Of a stretch of 64,000 nt of DNA, positions 63,988-64,000 are shown in pieces. Within the stretch, counting starts at the first letter, position 1. Every line of letters starts with the position of its first letter. The stretch spans positions 168,748 through 232,747 of the forward strand of contig NZ_CANMUE010000005.1 in assembly GCF_947500975.1 (NCBI RefSeq). Direction: 5' to 3'. The notes below the pieces were generated by a model that saw only the letters and a program-made list of their open reading frames with translations, was not told the DNA's origin and searched no databases. Source of the DNA: an uncultured Polaribacter sp. (lineage in GTDB: Bacteria > Bacteroidota > Bacteroidia > Flavobacteriales > Flavobacteriaceae). The position numbers and the translations under genes were made by a program.

Positions 63988-64000
63988 CAGTCCGATTTTT

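Overview
The window is an AT-rich stretch of a Bacteroidota chromosome, almost certainly a marine member of the Flavobacteriaceae (Polaribacter/Tenacibaculum-like). The family level rests on gene content (DUF4270, DUF4294, DUF3467, LytTR pairs, a zinc-site-less Tgt). It also rests on TAnnTTTG promoter boxes, A-rich start regions in place of Shine-Dalgarno sites, frequent TTG starts and flavobacterial intergenic repeats. The genus is inference.

Layout. 1-164 is the tail of an acyl-CoA dehydrogenase gene. 358-1951 carries rpsU (with an exceptional Shine-Dalgarno site), a XerC/D recombinase and a hibernation factor. 2003-15476 is the translation/transcription supercluster: tRNA-Thr, -Tyr, -Gly, -Thr, tuf, tRNA-Trp, secE, nusG, rplKAJL, rpoB, rpoC and a DUF3467 gene, punctuated by hairpins. 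15527-19845 (minus strand) holds an esterase, a membrane acyltransferase, a repeat-flanked hypothetical gene and aroC. 20089-23758 holds tRNA-Ser, an AlkB-like dioxygenase, a LytS/LytTR pair and a kelch lipoprotein. 23990-31789 (plus) holds a DUF4270 lipoprotein with a partner barrel protein, a pseudouridine synthase, tgt, an LptF/G permease, a DMT transporter and accA. 31918-34793 holds a TlpA-like lipoprotein, a decayed hutH meeting a truncated sigma factor, and an orphan gene. 34974-43449 (minus) holds pyruvate dehydrogenase E2 and E1-alpha, a D-Ala-D-Ala dipeptidase and a PadR/PspC/head-GIN envelope-stress group. 43603-50077 holds a DUF4442 gene, a tiny gene next to yebC, ackA-pta and an acyl-CoA carboxylase subunit. 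50397-59649 is a run of eight co-directional genes that are mostly uncharacterised. The end holds a DinB-like gene, ligA, a DUF4294 gene and tandem stable-RNA-type promoters.

The best candidate for an undescribed system is 50397-59649: a coiled-coil protein, an unknown 349-residue protein, an AAA+ ATPase with a novel N-terminal half and a NUDIX hydrolase overlapping it, then an unknown cytosolic protein, a DUF1569 protein and two membrane proteins. Other notable signals are two copies of a structured intergenic element placed just after plus-strand genes, a palindromic MITE-like repeat, promoter boxes that almost touch start codons (leaderless mRNAs), and leader hairpins at every stable-RNA promoter. 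No CRISPR array, insertion sequence or prophage was seen. All family calls come from reading motifs; no database search was run.
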